Origin: Sphingobium sp. YR768
GTDB taxonomy: Bacteria; Pseudomonadota; Alphaproteobacteria; Sphingomonadales; Sphingomonadaceae
DNA length: 64,000 nt
Direction of reading: 5' to 3'
Assembly (NCBI RefSeq): GCF_900111125.1
Contig: NZ_FOGE01000019.1
Location: 26,468 to 90,467 of the forward strand
Below, piece after piece: positions 1-9,185 of the stretch; positions within the stretch are counted from its first letter, which is position 1, and every line of letters begins with the position of its first letter. The notes under the pieces are model-generated. The model saw only the letters and a program-made list of their open reading frames with translations, did not search any database and had not been told where the DNA came from. Made by a program: the position numbers and the translations under genes.

Positions 1-471
1 GAAATTGCCGGGCACGAGTTCTTTTCGCCCGACGGCAAGTGGATCTGGTATGATCTTCAGACCCCGCGCGGCGAGGTGTTCTGGCTGGCGGGCTATGAGA
101 TAGCGACCGGCAAGCGGCGCTGGTATCATGTCGATCGCAACATGTGGTCGGTCCATTATAACCAGATGCCTGACATGAAGCGCTTTTCCGGCGACGGTGG
201 AGACAGCGAAATGGTCGCCCATGCACCCGACGGCAAATATCTTTACCTCTTCACGCCCAGGGAAATCCCCGACGTAGCGGGAATCCATGCGGATAATGCC
301 GCCGATCTGATCGCACCCGGCACGCTGGAGACAGAGAAGATCGTCGACATGCGCGGCCACGACTATCGACTGGAACCGAACATCACCTTCACGCCGGATG
401 GCAAGTGGATGATCTTCCGCTCCAACATGGATGGCAGCAATCAGGTTTACGCCGCTCAGACCAATAAATGA
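1..471 (+). CDS. Oligogalacturonate lyase-like protein (3' part)
   Basis: The gene enters from outside the window and is open from base 1, so only the last 156 residues are visible. The fragment has beta-propeller repeats of the PD40/WD40-like kind (FSPDGKW near the start, HAPDGKYLYLF in the middle, FTPDGKWMIFRSN near the end). The segment around WYHVDRNMWSVHYN followed by GDGGDSE resembles the conserved core of oligogalacturonate lyases, beta-propeller enzymes that cleave short pectin oligomers by beta-elimination; this assignment is from memory of the family. The protein ends normally with a stop at 469-471. Another TolB-like propeller protein is the main alternative. It is probably the end of a pectin or uronate utilisation locus to the left, unrelated to the large island on the right. 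Confidence 0.6.
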   Translation, partial: EIAGHEFFSPDGKWIWYDLQTPRGEVFWLAGYEIATGKRRWYHVDRNMWSVHYNQMPDMKRFSGDGGDSEMVAHAPDGKYLYLFTPREIPDVAGIHADNAADLIAPGTLETEKIVDMRGHDYRLEPNITFTPDGKWMIFRSNMDGSNQVYAAQTNK

Positions 472-501
472 AAAGGCACTGATCTCTTATGAAAAAGCAC
501 G

Positions 502-862
502 TTGACGATCCTAAAAAAGGGCGTCGAATCCCGACCAGTGGTGAAGGGGCGTCCGATCATGCCGGTCCCACCAGCGGCTCTGATCGAGGTGAGGCGATAC
601 GTTCCCGCATTACTGGTCCTCGCTCAACGCCTTGGCCTGGAAACTCATGGCGAAAGCGACAGGCGATGTTGCCTGGCGCGATCGCGCGAAAACCACGCTT
701 CGCGGTAATCTGTGGCTGTTCACAGCCGATGGCCGGGGATCGGCTGCCTTCATCTATCCGCTGACCGTCAGTGGCAGGCCCGGCCAATTTGCCGACGCAT
801 ATGCCAATGACCAGGATTGGGCGCTCGCGCATGCCTTGGAGATGGAGGCAGTAGCGCTTTAA
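502..862 (+). pseudogene. Frameshifted C-terminal remnant of a probable carbohydrate-active enzyme
   Basis: Two adjacent reading frames together give one protein-like stretch. Frame 1 carries a segment ending near PIMPVPPAALIE at about 590, and frame 2 continues from about 593 with a globular, Trp/Tyr-rich C-terminus (HYWSSLNALAWKLMAKATG, then YANDQDWALAHALEME) that stops at 860-862. A stop codon at 590-592 blocks frame 2, so the piece cannot be read as one protein without a frameshift. No start codon or ribosome site belongs to it. The sequence style, and its place next to a pectin-lyase-like gene, suggest a glycoside hydrolase or related enzyme, but I cannot name the family. The upstream part of frame 1 is uncertain. 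Bases 863-1064 between this remnant and the next gene hold nothing I can identify. Confidence 0.4.
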
Positions 863-1064
863 CGCCTGATCAGAGCCGACCCATTGCTAACGCTTAGGCA
901 ATGAAATATCTTTTCCGGAAGCGGACAGACAGCTCTTAGATTTGCTTGGTGCAATGGCGATCAGAATATGGTGCTGCCGCGGCGGCATATCGGATTAGGA
1001 CGTAAAGCAATAAATCCGTTTGCCGATGATAGATGCCAGGCCCTGATCGCTCATGTCCTCAGCC

Positions 1065-1844
1065 TCACACGCCGGTGGCGACCGGCGGGCGGATCAGTAT
1101 CTCCTGAATATTCACGTCAATGGGCTGTTCCAGCACATAGGCCACGGCATTGGCCAGATGCACGGGGTCGGAAACCAGCCGTTCAGCGCCCACGCCATCC
1201 GCGCCTATCCCCCTTTTGGCAAAGCTTTCCTGCACGGTGGAGAGTTGTTCCGGCATGAAGCCGCGCGCCAGTTGGGTGGCAAACCCGCCGGGGATGATGG
1301 TCGTCACGCGAATATCATCCTGTTCAACCTCACCGCGCAGGCTGGCGGTTATCGTCTCGACCATCTTCTTGGTCGCGCCATAGACGCCGCCTTCCTCCCA
1401 CCGCGCCGCGATCGATCCGATATTGATGATATGGCCCGGCTTGCCATGGCCTCGCATCGCTGTGACGGCGGCCTGCGCGCCTTCCAGCACGGCGAGTATA
1501 TTGACCGCCAGCATGGCCGACCATCGATCGGGCGTGCCCTGCATGATGGGTTCAGGGAACATCAGCCCGGCATTATTGACCAGTGCGAACAAATGCTCGC
1601 TCGTCTGCGCTGCTTCCTCGACCAGCTTCCTTAGACGCCCCGTCTCCGCCAGATCTATGGCGCGCAGTTGCGGGCGCGGGCCACCGGCCTCCACCACATT
1701 GTTGGCCGTGACGTCCAGTTCCGCCTGCGACCGGCCGGTCAGCCAAAGGTCGGCGCCGGCCGCACCCAGCCGGATCGCCATGGCCCGCCCCAGACCGCTG
1801 GACGCGCCAGTGATGATGATCGCCTTGCCGGAGAATATGCTCAT
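1065..1844 (-). CDS. Short-chain dehydrogenase/reductase (SDR)
   Basis: This 259-residue classical SDR has the Rossmann cofactor motif TGASSGLG at residues 12-19, the NNAG motif near 90, and a catalytic Ser144-Tyr155-Lys159 set (the YGATK context). It should be an NAD(P)-dependent oxidoreductase on a hydroxy or carbonyl group in the cytoplasm. I start it at the ATG at 1844, preceded by a good ribosome site (AGGGAG, about 6 bases upstream). A longer reading exists upstream but would overlap the carboxylic acid reductase stop. It lies 28 bases downstream of that reductase on the same strand, so it is probably co-transcribed. The reductase produces an aldehyde, and an obvious inferred role for the SDR is to reduce that aldehyde to an alcohol. 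Substrate unknown. Confidence 0.88.
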   Translation of the reverse strand: MSIFSGKAIIITGASSGLGRAMAIRLGAAGADLWLTGRSQAELDVTANNVVEAGGPRPQLRAIDLAETGRLRKLVEEAAQTSEHLFALVNNAGLMFPEPIMQGTPDRWSAMLAVNILAVLEGAQAAVTAMRGHGKPGHIINIGSIAARWEEGGVYGATKKMVETITASLRGEVEQDDIRVTTIIPGGFATQLARGFMPEQLSTVQESFAKRGIGADGVGAERLVSDPVHLANAVAYVLEQPIDVNIQEILIRPPVATGV

Positions 1845-1872
1845 AGTCCTGCTCCCTGAGATATGGACGTCG

Positions 1873-4800
1873 TCATGCGAAGGTCGCCTCCACCGGTGCG
1901 GGCACCAGATCGAGACTACGCATGTCGGCCAGATATTTGTGAATGAAGGCTTCATCGATGCCGGGCACGGAAGGCCCGGCCGTCAGACGACGGACGGCCG
2001 CGGCAAAATTGCGCGATGTCGGATGCGCGGAGGCCGGATCGGCGGGCTGCGAAAAGCCACCCATGATCGCCAGCGAGGACAGTTGGCGCTTCTCTTCGGG
2101 CAGGGCGCGCAGCCGGTCTTCGAACTCCGCCAGCCAGCCACGATAGTCGGTAATGCGGCGGATCGCATAGCCGGCGCTGGCGACCCAATCGACGATGCAG
2201 TCGAGCGATACGCCATCATCATGCATGTTGACGATATTATAGGTACGAAAGGCGTCGGTGGCCTCCGCCCCCAGCTGCTGCATGACAGCGGCGATGAAAT
2301 CGACCGGCAGACCGTCATAATGCGCCCGCGCGCGGCCGCCGTCCGCGGCCGGGCGGTAGAAGGACAGCGGCGCCGTGCCGGTCGCGATCAGGCTGAACAG
2401 CAGGCGGGTGAACATGTCGGGCACGTTGATCTGTCCGACATAGCGGCGATGCGCGAGGATCATGTCGGCGCGAAAGACATTGACCGGCAGGCCATGGCGT
2501 TCATGCGCATCGCGCAACAGGACTTCGCCGGCCCATTTGCTGGCGCCATATCCGACCGCATAGCCATCGCTCAGCGTGCAACTGACGCCCCCGATGCGGA
2601 CATCGCTATCCTCGTCGCCCTGCAGCGCCGGGTGCATCGAGGGTACGGCGGTCGAGGAGATATAGTCGAAGCTCTTCTGCCGCCCCGTCAGCGCCAGCCG
2701 GATCAGTTCCGCCGTGCCGACCACATTGGGCTCGAACAGATTTTCGTAGCTCAGCCGGTGGTTCACCAGCGCCGCCGGATGGATGATATGATCCGCCGAC
2801 CGTGCCAGCGCCGCGAAATCGTCGGCGGGCAGGCCCAGATGCGGCGCCGACAGGTCGCCCGTGATGACCTGCAGATGGCGGTCCGCAAGCTGGCGGAAAT
2901 GGTCGGCGAGCTGCCGATCAGGTCCACCGAGCGCTTCCGCCAGCCGGGCGCGCGCTGTTTGCGCGTCGCGCGCGCGGACGATGCAGGTCAGCGTTCCGCC
3001 CTGCTCCGCCAGATGCTCCAGCCAGGCCAGACAGAGGAAACGGCCCAGAAAGCCCGTTGCACCCGTCAGCACGATATGGCGTTTTCGGTCTGCGGGCGGT
3101 TCGGCCTGAGCGGCTGCCTCCAGTGTCGCCGCGTCGAAGAACCGGTCGAGCGTCAGATCGATGGCGTGAATCATCGTCGCGCCAGCGCCATGGATGCGGG
3201 CGAAGGTCGGGCCGCTATCGCCATCTGTCAGCGCCCGATCGATGAAGTCGGCCAACCGCTGCGCGCTGCCCGCCGGATGCAGGATGATGCTCACGGGCAC
3301 AGCGATGCCGAACATCTCCTCCAGCAATGCCGCCAGCGACACCGCACCCAGCGAATCCCCGCCCAGATCGGCGAAGCACTGGTCCGATGCCGGATCGACC
3401 GACGCGAGCCCCAGATTGGCCTTGAACGCGCCAGCGATCCGCTCGACCGTCGATAGGGCCGTCCCCTCACGCCGCAGCATGGCGAGTTCGGCATGCTGCT
3501 GCCGGTCCATCTCCTGATACAGCGCCTCCAACCGCTCGCCATAGCGCCGGTAGAGATTGGGACGCAGCGGCTTGCGCACGCTGGACAGCAGGCCATTCTC
3601 ATGGCTGAAAGCCTCCGTCTCAATCAAGATATCGCGAGGGATTTCGAAACTTTTGAGGCCCGCCTCCCGCGCGACCGCCTGAAGCGCCGCCATCATGACG
3701 GCCTTGATGGCCTTGTCGTCCTGCGGATCGATACCATGCAGATCGCGCAGCGCCTCCATGTCCGGCACGACCACCGCCAGCAGGAAGGCGCGATAGGCAC
3801 TGCCATAGACATAGATTTGCCGGATCAGCGCGCTGCCGCTGGCAAAACCCGCCTCCAGCCCGCCGATCGCGACATATTCGCCCTGTGACAGCTTGATCAC
3901 ATTGTTGCGACGGTCGATCCAGACGAGATGATCGGGGCCGCGCTCCTCGACGATGTCGCCGGTTTTCTGATAGCCATCGGCATCGATGATCGCGGCGCTT
4001 TCCTGCGGGCGCTTGAAATAGCCTGGGATTGCCATCTTCGACTTCACCAGCAGCTCGCCGCGCGGATAGGGGCGGTCCGTGGTCCTGTACCCCAGCTCGG
4101 GCACATCGAGCAGCCGATAATCCTCCACCACGCTACGCAGCACTCGATTGCCGGAGGTAATCCCACCCCCCGCTTCGGTCGTGCCATAGCCCTCCACCAA
4201 GGCGATATCGAAACAGTCGCGGATGAAGGCGCGCACTTCAGGCGCGGTGGGCGAACTGCCGACGCCGCCCGCCACCAGCCGGTCGCCCAGGAAGCCCCGC
4301 GCCATGGTGGCACGGACCTGCGCATCGGCTGTATCGGATGCTTCGCCCTGTGCGATCAGTCGCTGCACTTCGGACTGATAATGCTGGTACACCAGTTCGC
4401 ACACCCGCGGGATGAACAGCAGGAAGGTCGGGCGGACGATCCGTAGATCCTCGAACAGGCTGGTCATGTCGCTGCGCAGCGTGAAACAGGTGGTTCCCCC
4501 CTGCGCCAGCGTCGCCGCCACCATGTTGCGGCCCATGAAATGGTTGAGCGGCGCATAGGCCAGCGTCACGGTCGGCTGCATCCGCGCGATGCCGTTCCAA
4601 TATTGGTTGGCGATCCGTTCCGGGATGATCGCGCCCTTGGGGGTGCCCGTACTGCCCGAAGTATACATGATGAGCGACATGACTTCGAGCCCGTCGGGCG
4701 AGGGCGCGAGCGGCGTCCAGACATGCTGCGATCCCCGCGCCACGATATCCGCAAAATCGATCAGCGCGATCTGCGAGCCCGCGTCGGCAAGGCGCGCTGT

Positions 4801-5433
4801 TGCCGCCTCGATACGTTCGCGATCGTCATCGACGCGCATATCGGCATCGATGACGATAAGACTGGTTATGGTCGACTGGCCGAGCGCGCGTTCCACGACC
4901 AGATCGAGATGATCGATACTGGCGACCAGACAACGGGGCGCGGTGTCCGCCAGTATGTCGGCCATATCCGCCGCCGCGATATTCGCCTGCAACGGCACGG
5001 CGATGGCTTGCGCATAAGCGCAGGCGAGATCGATCGTTGCATAATGCGCACCGGTAAAACCTATGAAGGCGACGAAATCGCCCGGATCGACACGCAGCGT
5101 CGCTTCATGGCGCCAGGCGCTGGCGATCGCCTCCACCTGCCGGGCCAGATCGGCATAGCGTATCGTCTCGAAGGAGGGCAGATGATGGCGCACGGCCCGA
5201 CCGTCCGCATCGCGCCGGATGTCATAGGCGCGACTGCCAAATGCTTCCCGATTGGCATAGCCGGCCAGCGTGACGCGGATGATCTCCGCAAGCGAGGCGC
5301 CCGGCGCCTTGATCGCGGCGGTGACGGCGGCATCGGGCACCAGCCCCGCCACTTGCGGATCATCGGCCGTCATTGCGATCAGCCTGTCATAGGCCCGGTT
5401 GAAAGCCTCAATCATATCCGGTTCGTCCTGCAT
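1873..5433 (-). CDS. car: Carboxylic acid reductase, A-PCP-R three-domain enzyme
   Basis: This 1186-residue protein has the length and domain order of carboxylic acid reductases, which reduce acids to aldehydes with ATP and NADPH. The N-terminal adenylation domain (about 1-640) carries the AMP-binding loop MYTSGSTGTPKG and the YGTTEAGG and KTGDIVE motifs. A carrier domain follows, with the phosphopantetheine serine in LGGDSLG at Ser694. The C-terminal thioester-reductase domain starts around residue 790 with VLTGATGFLGR and has a YGASK catalytic pair. The holo form needs a phosphopantetheinyl transferase, and none is encoded in the window. The first ATG at 5433 is used. The MFS gene ends 124 bases upstream and the SDR begins 28 bases downstream. 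The substrate is not readable; CARs accept aromatic or fatty acids. A FadD9-type fatty-acid reductase is the close alternative name. Confidence 0.93.
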   Translation of the reverse strand: MQDEPDMIEAFNRAYDRLIAMTADDPQVAGLVPDAAVTAAIKAPGASLAEIIRVTLAGYANREAFGSRAYDIRRDADGRAVRHHLPSFETIRYADLARQVEAIASAWRHEATLRVDPGDFVAFIGFTGAHYATIDLACAYAQAIAVPLQANIAAADMADILADTAPRCLVASIDHLDLVVERALGQSTITSLIVIDADMRVDDDRERIEAATARLADAGSQIALIDFADIVARGSQHVWTPLAPSPDGLEVMSLIMYTSGSTGTPKGAIIPERIANQYWNGIARMQPTVTLAYAPLNHFMGRNMVAATLAQGGTTCFTLRSDMTSLFEDLRIVRPTFLLFIPRVCELVYQHYQSEVQRLIAQGEASDTADAQVRATMARGFLGDRLVAGGVGSSPTAPEVRAFIRDCFDIALVEGYGTTEAGGGITSGNRVLRSVVEDYRLLDVPELGYRTTDRPYPRGELLVKSKMAIPGYFKRPQESAAIIDADGYQKTGDIVEERGPDHLVWIDRRNNVIKLSQGEYVAIGGLEAGFASGSALIRQIYVYGSAYRAFLLAVVVPDMEALRDLHGIDPQDDKAIKAVMMAALQAVAREAGLKSFEIPRDILIETEAFSHENGLLSSVRKPLRPNLYRRYGERLEALYQEMDRQQHAELAMLRREGTALSTVERIAGAFKANLGLASVDPASDQCFADLGGDSLGAVSLAALLEEMFGIAVPVSIILHPAGSAQRLADFIDRALTDGDSGPTFARIHGAGATMIHAIDLTLDRFFDAATLEAAAQAEPPADRKRHIVLTGATGFLGRFLCLAWLEHLAEQGGTLTCIVRARDAQTARARLAEALGGPDRQLADHFRQLADRHLQVITGDLSAPHLGLPADDFAALARSADHIIHPAALVNHRLSYENLFEPNVVGTAELIRLALTGRQKSFDYISSTAVPSMHPALQGDEDSDVRIGGVSCTLSDGYAVGYGASKWAGEVLLRDAHERHGLPVNVFRADMILAHRRYVGQINVPDMFTRLLFSLIATGTAPLSFYRPAADGGRARAHYDGLPVDFIAAVMQQLGAEATDAFRTYNIVNMHDDGVSLDCIVDWVASAGYAIRRITDYRGWLAEFEDRLRALPEEKRQLSSLAIMGGFSQPADPASAHPTSRNFAAAVRRLTAGPSVPGIDEAFIHKYLADMRSLDLVPAPVEATFA

Positions 5434-5557
5434 CGCTTCATCCTCTTCCCGCTGACGGCATCGCTGCCCGCCTGCTGGCGGCGCGGCCGATGATATGCTG
5501 GCATCCTATATCGATGGCGATGAGCCGTCATCGAACCGATCGTGCGGCAGGCTTCAC

Positions 5558-6724
5558 TTATCGTCTGCCTAAAGCGAGCATCAGCACGGCAACGAGCGCA
5601 AAGCCGACAATGTGCAGGAGGATCGCGCTGTCATAGCTGCCCGATACTTCGCGCAGCAGCCCATCGAATGGCGCGGCGGCGAACAAAAAGGGGATCTTGA
5701 CGAAATAGCACAGCCCCATGGCTGGTCCGAAATTGCCCGCCCCCAGCCATTGGCCCATCGTCGCCGTCAGCAGCGGATTGATGCCGCCCGAAAAGAAACC
5801 GATAGCGCCAGCGGCAATCAGCAACAGCGGCAGACTCGCCCCGGCGAAAAGCAACAGGAGCCAGGGCACCGTCCAGCCAAGCGCCAACAGGGTCAGGGCA
5901 ATCCGACCGCCGGACCGATCGACCAGCCAGCCCGACGCCATCGCGCCGAAGATGGCGGCGATGCCGAAGGCGGAAAGCAGCAAGGCCCCCTGTTGCAGGC
6001 TCAAGCCGCGATCGATCGCCAGCGGTACGAGATGGGTGACGATGCCGACCCCTGCCATGGTGAGCAGGCCGATGCCCAGCGCCAATATGATAAAGCCGCG
6101 ATCGCGCAGGATTTCCCGGCTCGTCATGTCCGCAGAGGCGACTTCAGGCCCGACCACGACCTGTCTCGGCGGCTCCACGATGGTGGCCAGCAGCGGCAGC
6201 AGCGCGAGTTGCAGCGCGCCCAGCATCAGGAAGGTGGCCGGCAGCCCATGACCTTCGACAAACCATGCGACCATAGGCGGCGCCAGCACCGTCATCGCGG
6301 GCATGTTGACTACCCCCAGCGCCCGCCCCTTGCCCTTATCGAACCAGCCGGTCGCCAGTGCCGAGGCGGGGATCACGCCCGACAGGCAAAGCGCCGGCCC
6401 GATCAACACCGCATAGGCCAGCAGCAGGGCGGCGCCGCTCTGCGCCAGTGCCGCCATGCCATAACCGGACGCGCCGATCCCTACGCCCAGCAGCATGATC
6501 CGCCGAATGCCGAACCGCTTGAGCCAGCGGCCGGCAAAGGGCGCCAGCAGCCCCATGGACAGCGACATCAGGCTGAGCCCGGTTACGGCATAGGTGCGGC
6601 CGATGCCCAATGTCGCCTGCATCATGGGCACCAATGTGCCAAACGCAGCGAAGGCCAGCCCGAAGGAGAGGTTCTGGGCCAGAAAGGCGATCAGGAGCAT
6701 GCGCCAGCGCATGCTCCTGCCCAT
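5558..6724 (-). CDS. MFS transporter, monocarboxylate/OFA-like
   Basis: This predicted 388-residue inner-membrane carrier has about twelve hydrophobic segments and the MFS loop 2-3 region (FAGRWLKRFGIRR). The general layout resembles the oxalate/formate antiporter and monocarboxylate group of the major facilitator superfamily. I start it at the ATG at 6724 (protein begins MGRSMRWRMLL), because earlier in-frame codons lie inside the TonB-receptor coding region and encode a non-hydrophobic tail; the ATG at 6712 is a possible alternative. It follows the TonB receptor by 46 bases and precedes the carboxylic acid reductase by 124 bases. This suggests that an acid is brought across the outer membrane by the receptor and across the inner membrane by this carrier before reduction. 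Substrate specificity is inferred from context only. Confidence 0.85.
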   Translation of the reverse strand: MGRSMRWRMLLIAFLAQNLSFGLAFAAFGTLVPMMQATLGIGRTYAVTGLSLMSLSMGLLAPFAGRWLKRFGIRRIMLLGVGIGASGYGMAALAQSGAALLLAYAVLIGPALCLSGVIPASALATGWFDKGKGRALGVVNMPAMTVLAPPMVAWFVEGHGLPATFLMLGALQLALLPLLATIVEPPRQVVVGPEVASADMTSREILRDRGFIILALGIGLLTMAGVGIVTHLVPLAIDRGLSLQQGALLLSAFGIAAIFGAMASGWLVDRSGGRIALTLLALGWTVPWLLLLFAGASLPLLLIAAGAIGFFSGGINPLLTATMGQWLGAGNFGPAMGLCYFVKIPFLFAAAPFDGLLREVSGSYDSAILLHIVGFALVAVLMLALGRR

Positions 6725-6770
6725 CCATGAGATGGCTGCTGGCGTGACGGCGCTGACGGCGCTGACGGGT

Positions 6771-9128
6771 TCAGCGCGCACGCAGCTTGTCCAGCTGGAC
6801 GCTGAAACGCAGCAGCAGTTCACGGCCACGGCTGACATAGGCAACGGTGTCTGCCCCGAAACCTGTCGCCGTGCCGGTGCCTGCCCCAGTCAGCGGATTG
6901 TCCGAGGAACGCTGGAAATAATAGACGTTGGTGAGGTTACGGCCGACCAGCGCGAATTCGATGCCCGAAGCCAGCGCGACCTTGGCCGACGCATCCAGCA
7001 TCCAATATCCCCTCTGGAAACTGGCAGGCTTGTTGGTCGCATCGGTGAAATAGCCCGACGTATGATTGACATCGACCGACAGGTCGAACCGGGTTCCGGC
7101 AGTATCGGTGGCCGAATAGCTTGCGCCCAGACTTTGTCCCCATTTGGGCGCACGCGGCAGCGCGGCGCCCGACAGACTCTGCGCACGATAGACGCCGCCG
7201 ACCAGATTGAGGTCGCATCCCAGCGCGATCGTCTGCCCCGCATAGCAGGGCGCATCCAGATAGGTGATGTAGCGCGCCCGGTTATAGGACGCACCGCCAT
7301 GGAGCGACAGACCATCGACCGGCGTGCGCCAGTTCAGATTGCCCTCGACACCCCTTGTCTTGGACGACGCCGCATTGGTGACTATCTGGGTCACGCCGAT
7401 CAGCGATGTCACCTGCTGACCGGAGATCTTATAATCATAAAGCGACAGGTTAGCCGCGAGCCGGTCGCCCAGCAGCCTGGCCTTGACGCCGCCCTCCAGC
7501 CCCTTGACCGTCTGCTGATCATAGGAGCGGTCGAGCCCCTGATTGCCATTGCCAGCGTTAAACCCGCCCGACAGGAAACCCTGCTTGTAGGAAGCGAACA
7601 GCGTGAGGTTGCTGCTCGGACGATAGCTGATCGTCACCTCGGGCGACACATTAGTCCATTTCTTCCGGGGCACCGCCGTACCGCCGGGCAGCATCGGGTC
7701 GAAGGGCGTGCCATCGATAAGGGTAGGCTCATAACGCTTGCGCTCGTAGGAATAGCGGGCACCGCCGGAAATCTCGATATCCTCGACCGGCTTGACGCTC
7801 ACGCTGCCGAAGAGCGAATAGGCCGTCCCCTCCTGCCGCGCATGATAGGGGGTGGAGATGTAGGCGGGGGTCACCGCATTGAGCGCGGTGACGGAGTCAT
7901 AGTCTAGCCGCGAATCCTGGAAGAAACCGCCGACCAGAAAGTTGAACGGCCCATCGAAATCGCTCGATAGGCGTAATTCCTGGGAGATTTCGCGGATCGT
8001 CAGTTCGCCGGCGGATCCCAAAGTCCGGTTGGCAGCCGTCGAATCGGTCGCATTGAAATTCTCGTTATAGGTCAGGTGATTGCGGTAAAAGCCGGATTGC
8101 AGCGCGAGCGACAGCGTGTCACTCAACCGATACTGAATATCCAGCCCCACCAGATATTGCTGCTGGCGGGAGTAGGGATCGGGCGTCAGCCGGGCGTTGA
8201 GCGCCTGAAAATTGGGGCCGAGGCCCGAACGAACCACCGTATCGTTGGCGATGCAATCGTCGCGGCCGCCAAGCTGGGGCGCGCCCAGCGGACAAGAAAC
8301 GCGCTGCGTATTTTCGGTGAGGCCAGCGGTGCGGACCGATCCATAGGCGAATTTGAAGCGAGCGGACAGAGCGTCGCTCGGCTCCCACTTCAACGTCACC
8401 CGGCCACCATATTCGCGGTCGTGGGGCAGCAGGCCATATTGCGAACCGTAAAGAGCCGATGGGGTGGTCCTGTCCCGGACCCAGCCATTGGTGCGCGATC
8501 CATAACCTGCGACCCGCACGCCCAGCGTATCGCTGATCGGGCCGGACACATAGGCTTCGCCGCGCAGTTCCCGGCCATAGGCTTCATAGCCGGCCGACAT
8601 GCGTGCTTCCAGCCGGTCGGTCGGATCGCCCGTGCGGATGACGACGATGCCGCCAGGGCTATTCTTGCCGAAATAGAGCGCTTGTGGCCCTTTGAGCACC
8701 TCCACCTGCGCCATGTCGAATTCGCCCATCCGCCGCGGCGCCGCCCGCGCGACCTGAACGCCGTCGATGTTGAAGGCCACAGCCTGATCGCCGAAGGGAT
8801 TGGAGTCGCCGGCGCTCACCCCGCGCAGGGCGATCGCGCCGCCCTGCACCGATCCCGAGCCGTTGCCGATGATCAGTTGCGGCACCGTGCGCGCAATCCC
8901 CTCCAGATTGACGATGGCGCGCCGGCTGAGTTCTTCCGATCCAATCGCCGCGATGGTGACAGGCGTCGAAATCAGCGTCTCTTCACGCCGCCGCGCGGTA
9001 ACGATGATATCCTCGGTGGAGGGTGCCGCCAGCGTCTCCTGCGCCAGAGTCCTATCCGTCCATGGCGACGGCAAAAGGGCGCAACTCATCACCGCCGCGG
9101 AGCCGCAGCGCAGCCAATAGGCTTTCAT
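6771..9128 (-). CDS. TonB-dependent outer-membrane receptor
   Basis: This 785-residue receptor begins with a signal peptide (about residues 1-29, ending ...TLAQ) and has a TonB-box-like segment EDIIVTARR near residue 40. A plug domain follows (STPVTIAAIGSEEL, then GIVVIRTGDPTDRL), then a long beta-barrel. It belongs to the sphingomonad type of TonB receptors used for uptake of small organic compounds rather than only siderophores. The barrel motif LLLRFSV is followed by seven extra polar residues (QLDKLRAR), so the usual terminal aromatic residue is displaced, which is mildly unusual. It is 57 bases downstream of the araC-type regulator gene and upstream of the MFS gene, so it is the outer-membrane step of this unit. 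The ligand is unknown. Confidence 0.93.
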   Translation of the reverse strand: MKAYWLRCGSAAVMSCALLPSPWTDRTLAQETLAAPSTEDIIVTARRREETLISTPVTIAAIGSEELSRRAIVNLEGIARTVPQLIIGNGSGSVQGGAIALRGVSAGDSNPFGDQAVAFNIDGVQVARAAPRRMGEFDMAQVEVLKGPQALYFGKNSPGGIVVIRTGDPTDRLEARMSAGYEAYGRELRGEAYVSGPISDTLGVRVAGYGSRTNGWVRDRTTPSALYGSQYGLLPHDREYGGRVTLKWEPSDALSARFKFAYGSVRTAGLTENTQRVSCPLGAPQLGGRDDCIANDTVVRSGLGPNFQALNARLTPDPYSRQQQYLVGLDIQYRLSDTLSLALQSGFYRNHLTYNENFNATDSTAANRTLGSAGELTIREISQELRLSSDFDGPFNFLVGGFFQDSRLDYDSVTALNAVTPAYISTPYHARQEGTAYSLFGSVSVKPVEDIEISGGARYSYERKRYEPTLIDGTPFDPMLPGGTAVPRKKWTNVSPEVTISYRPSSNLTLFASYKQGFLSGGFNAGNGNQGLDRSYDQQTVKGLEGGVKARLLGDRLAANLSLYDYKISGQQVTSLIGVTQIVTNAASSKTRGVEGNLNWRTPVDGLSLHGGASYNRARYITYLDAPCYAGQTIALGCDLNLVGGVYRAQSLSGAALPRAPKWGQSLGASYSATDTAGTRFDLSVDVNHTSGYFTDATNKPASFQRGYWMLDASAKVALASGIEFALVGRNLTNVYYFQRSSDNPLTGAGTGTATGFGADTVAYVSRGRELLLRFSVQLDKLRAR

Positions 9129-9185
9129 GTCTCTCTCCCTAATAGGCAGCGCCGGTCACGGGCGCCGCATTTTATTGTCTGTGGA

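Noticed and set aside
917..934. TTTCCG-GAAG-CGGACA, similar to the island operator.
   Set aside because: The spacer is 4 instead of 5 bases, the CAG spacer is missing, and no intact gene lies beside it.
1423..3456. A 677-codon plus-strand open frame.
   Set aside because: It lies opposite the SDR and carboxylic acid reductase genes, which have complete domain sets; the plus-strand product shows only compositional bias.
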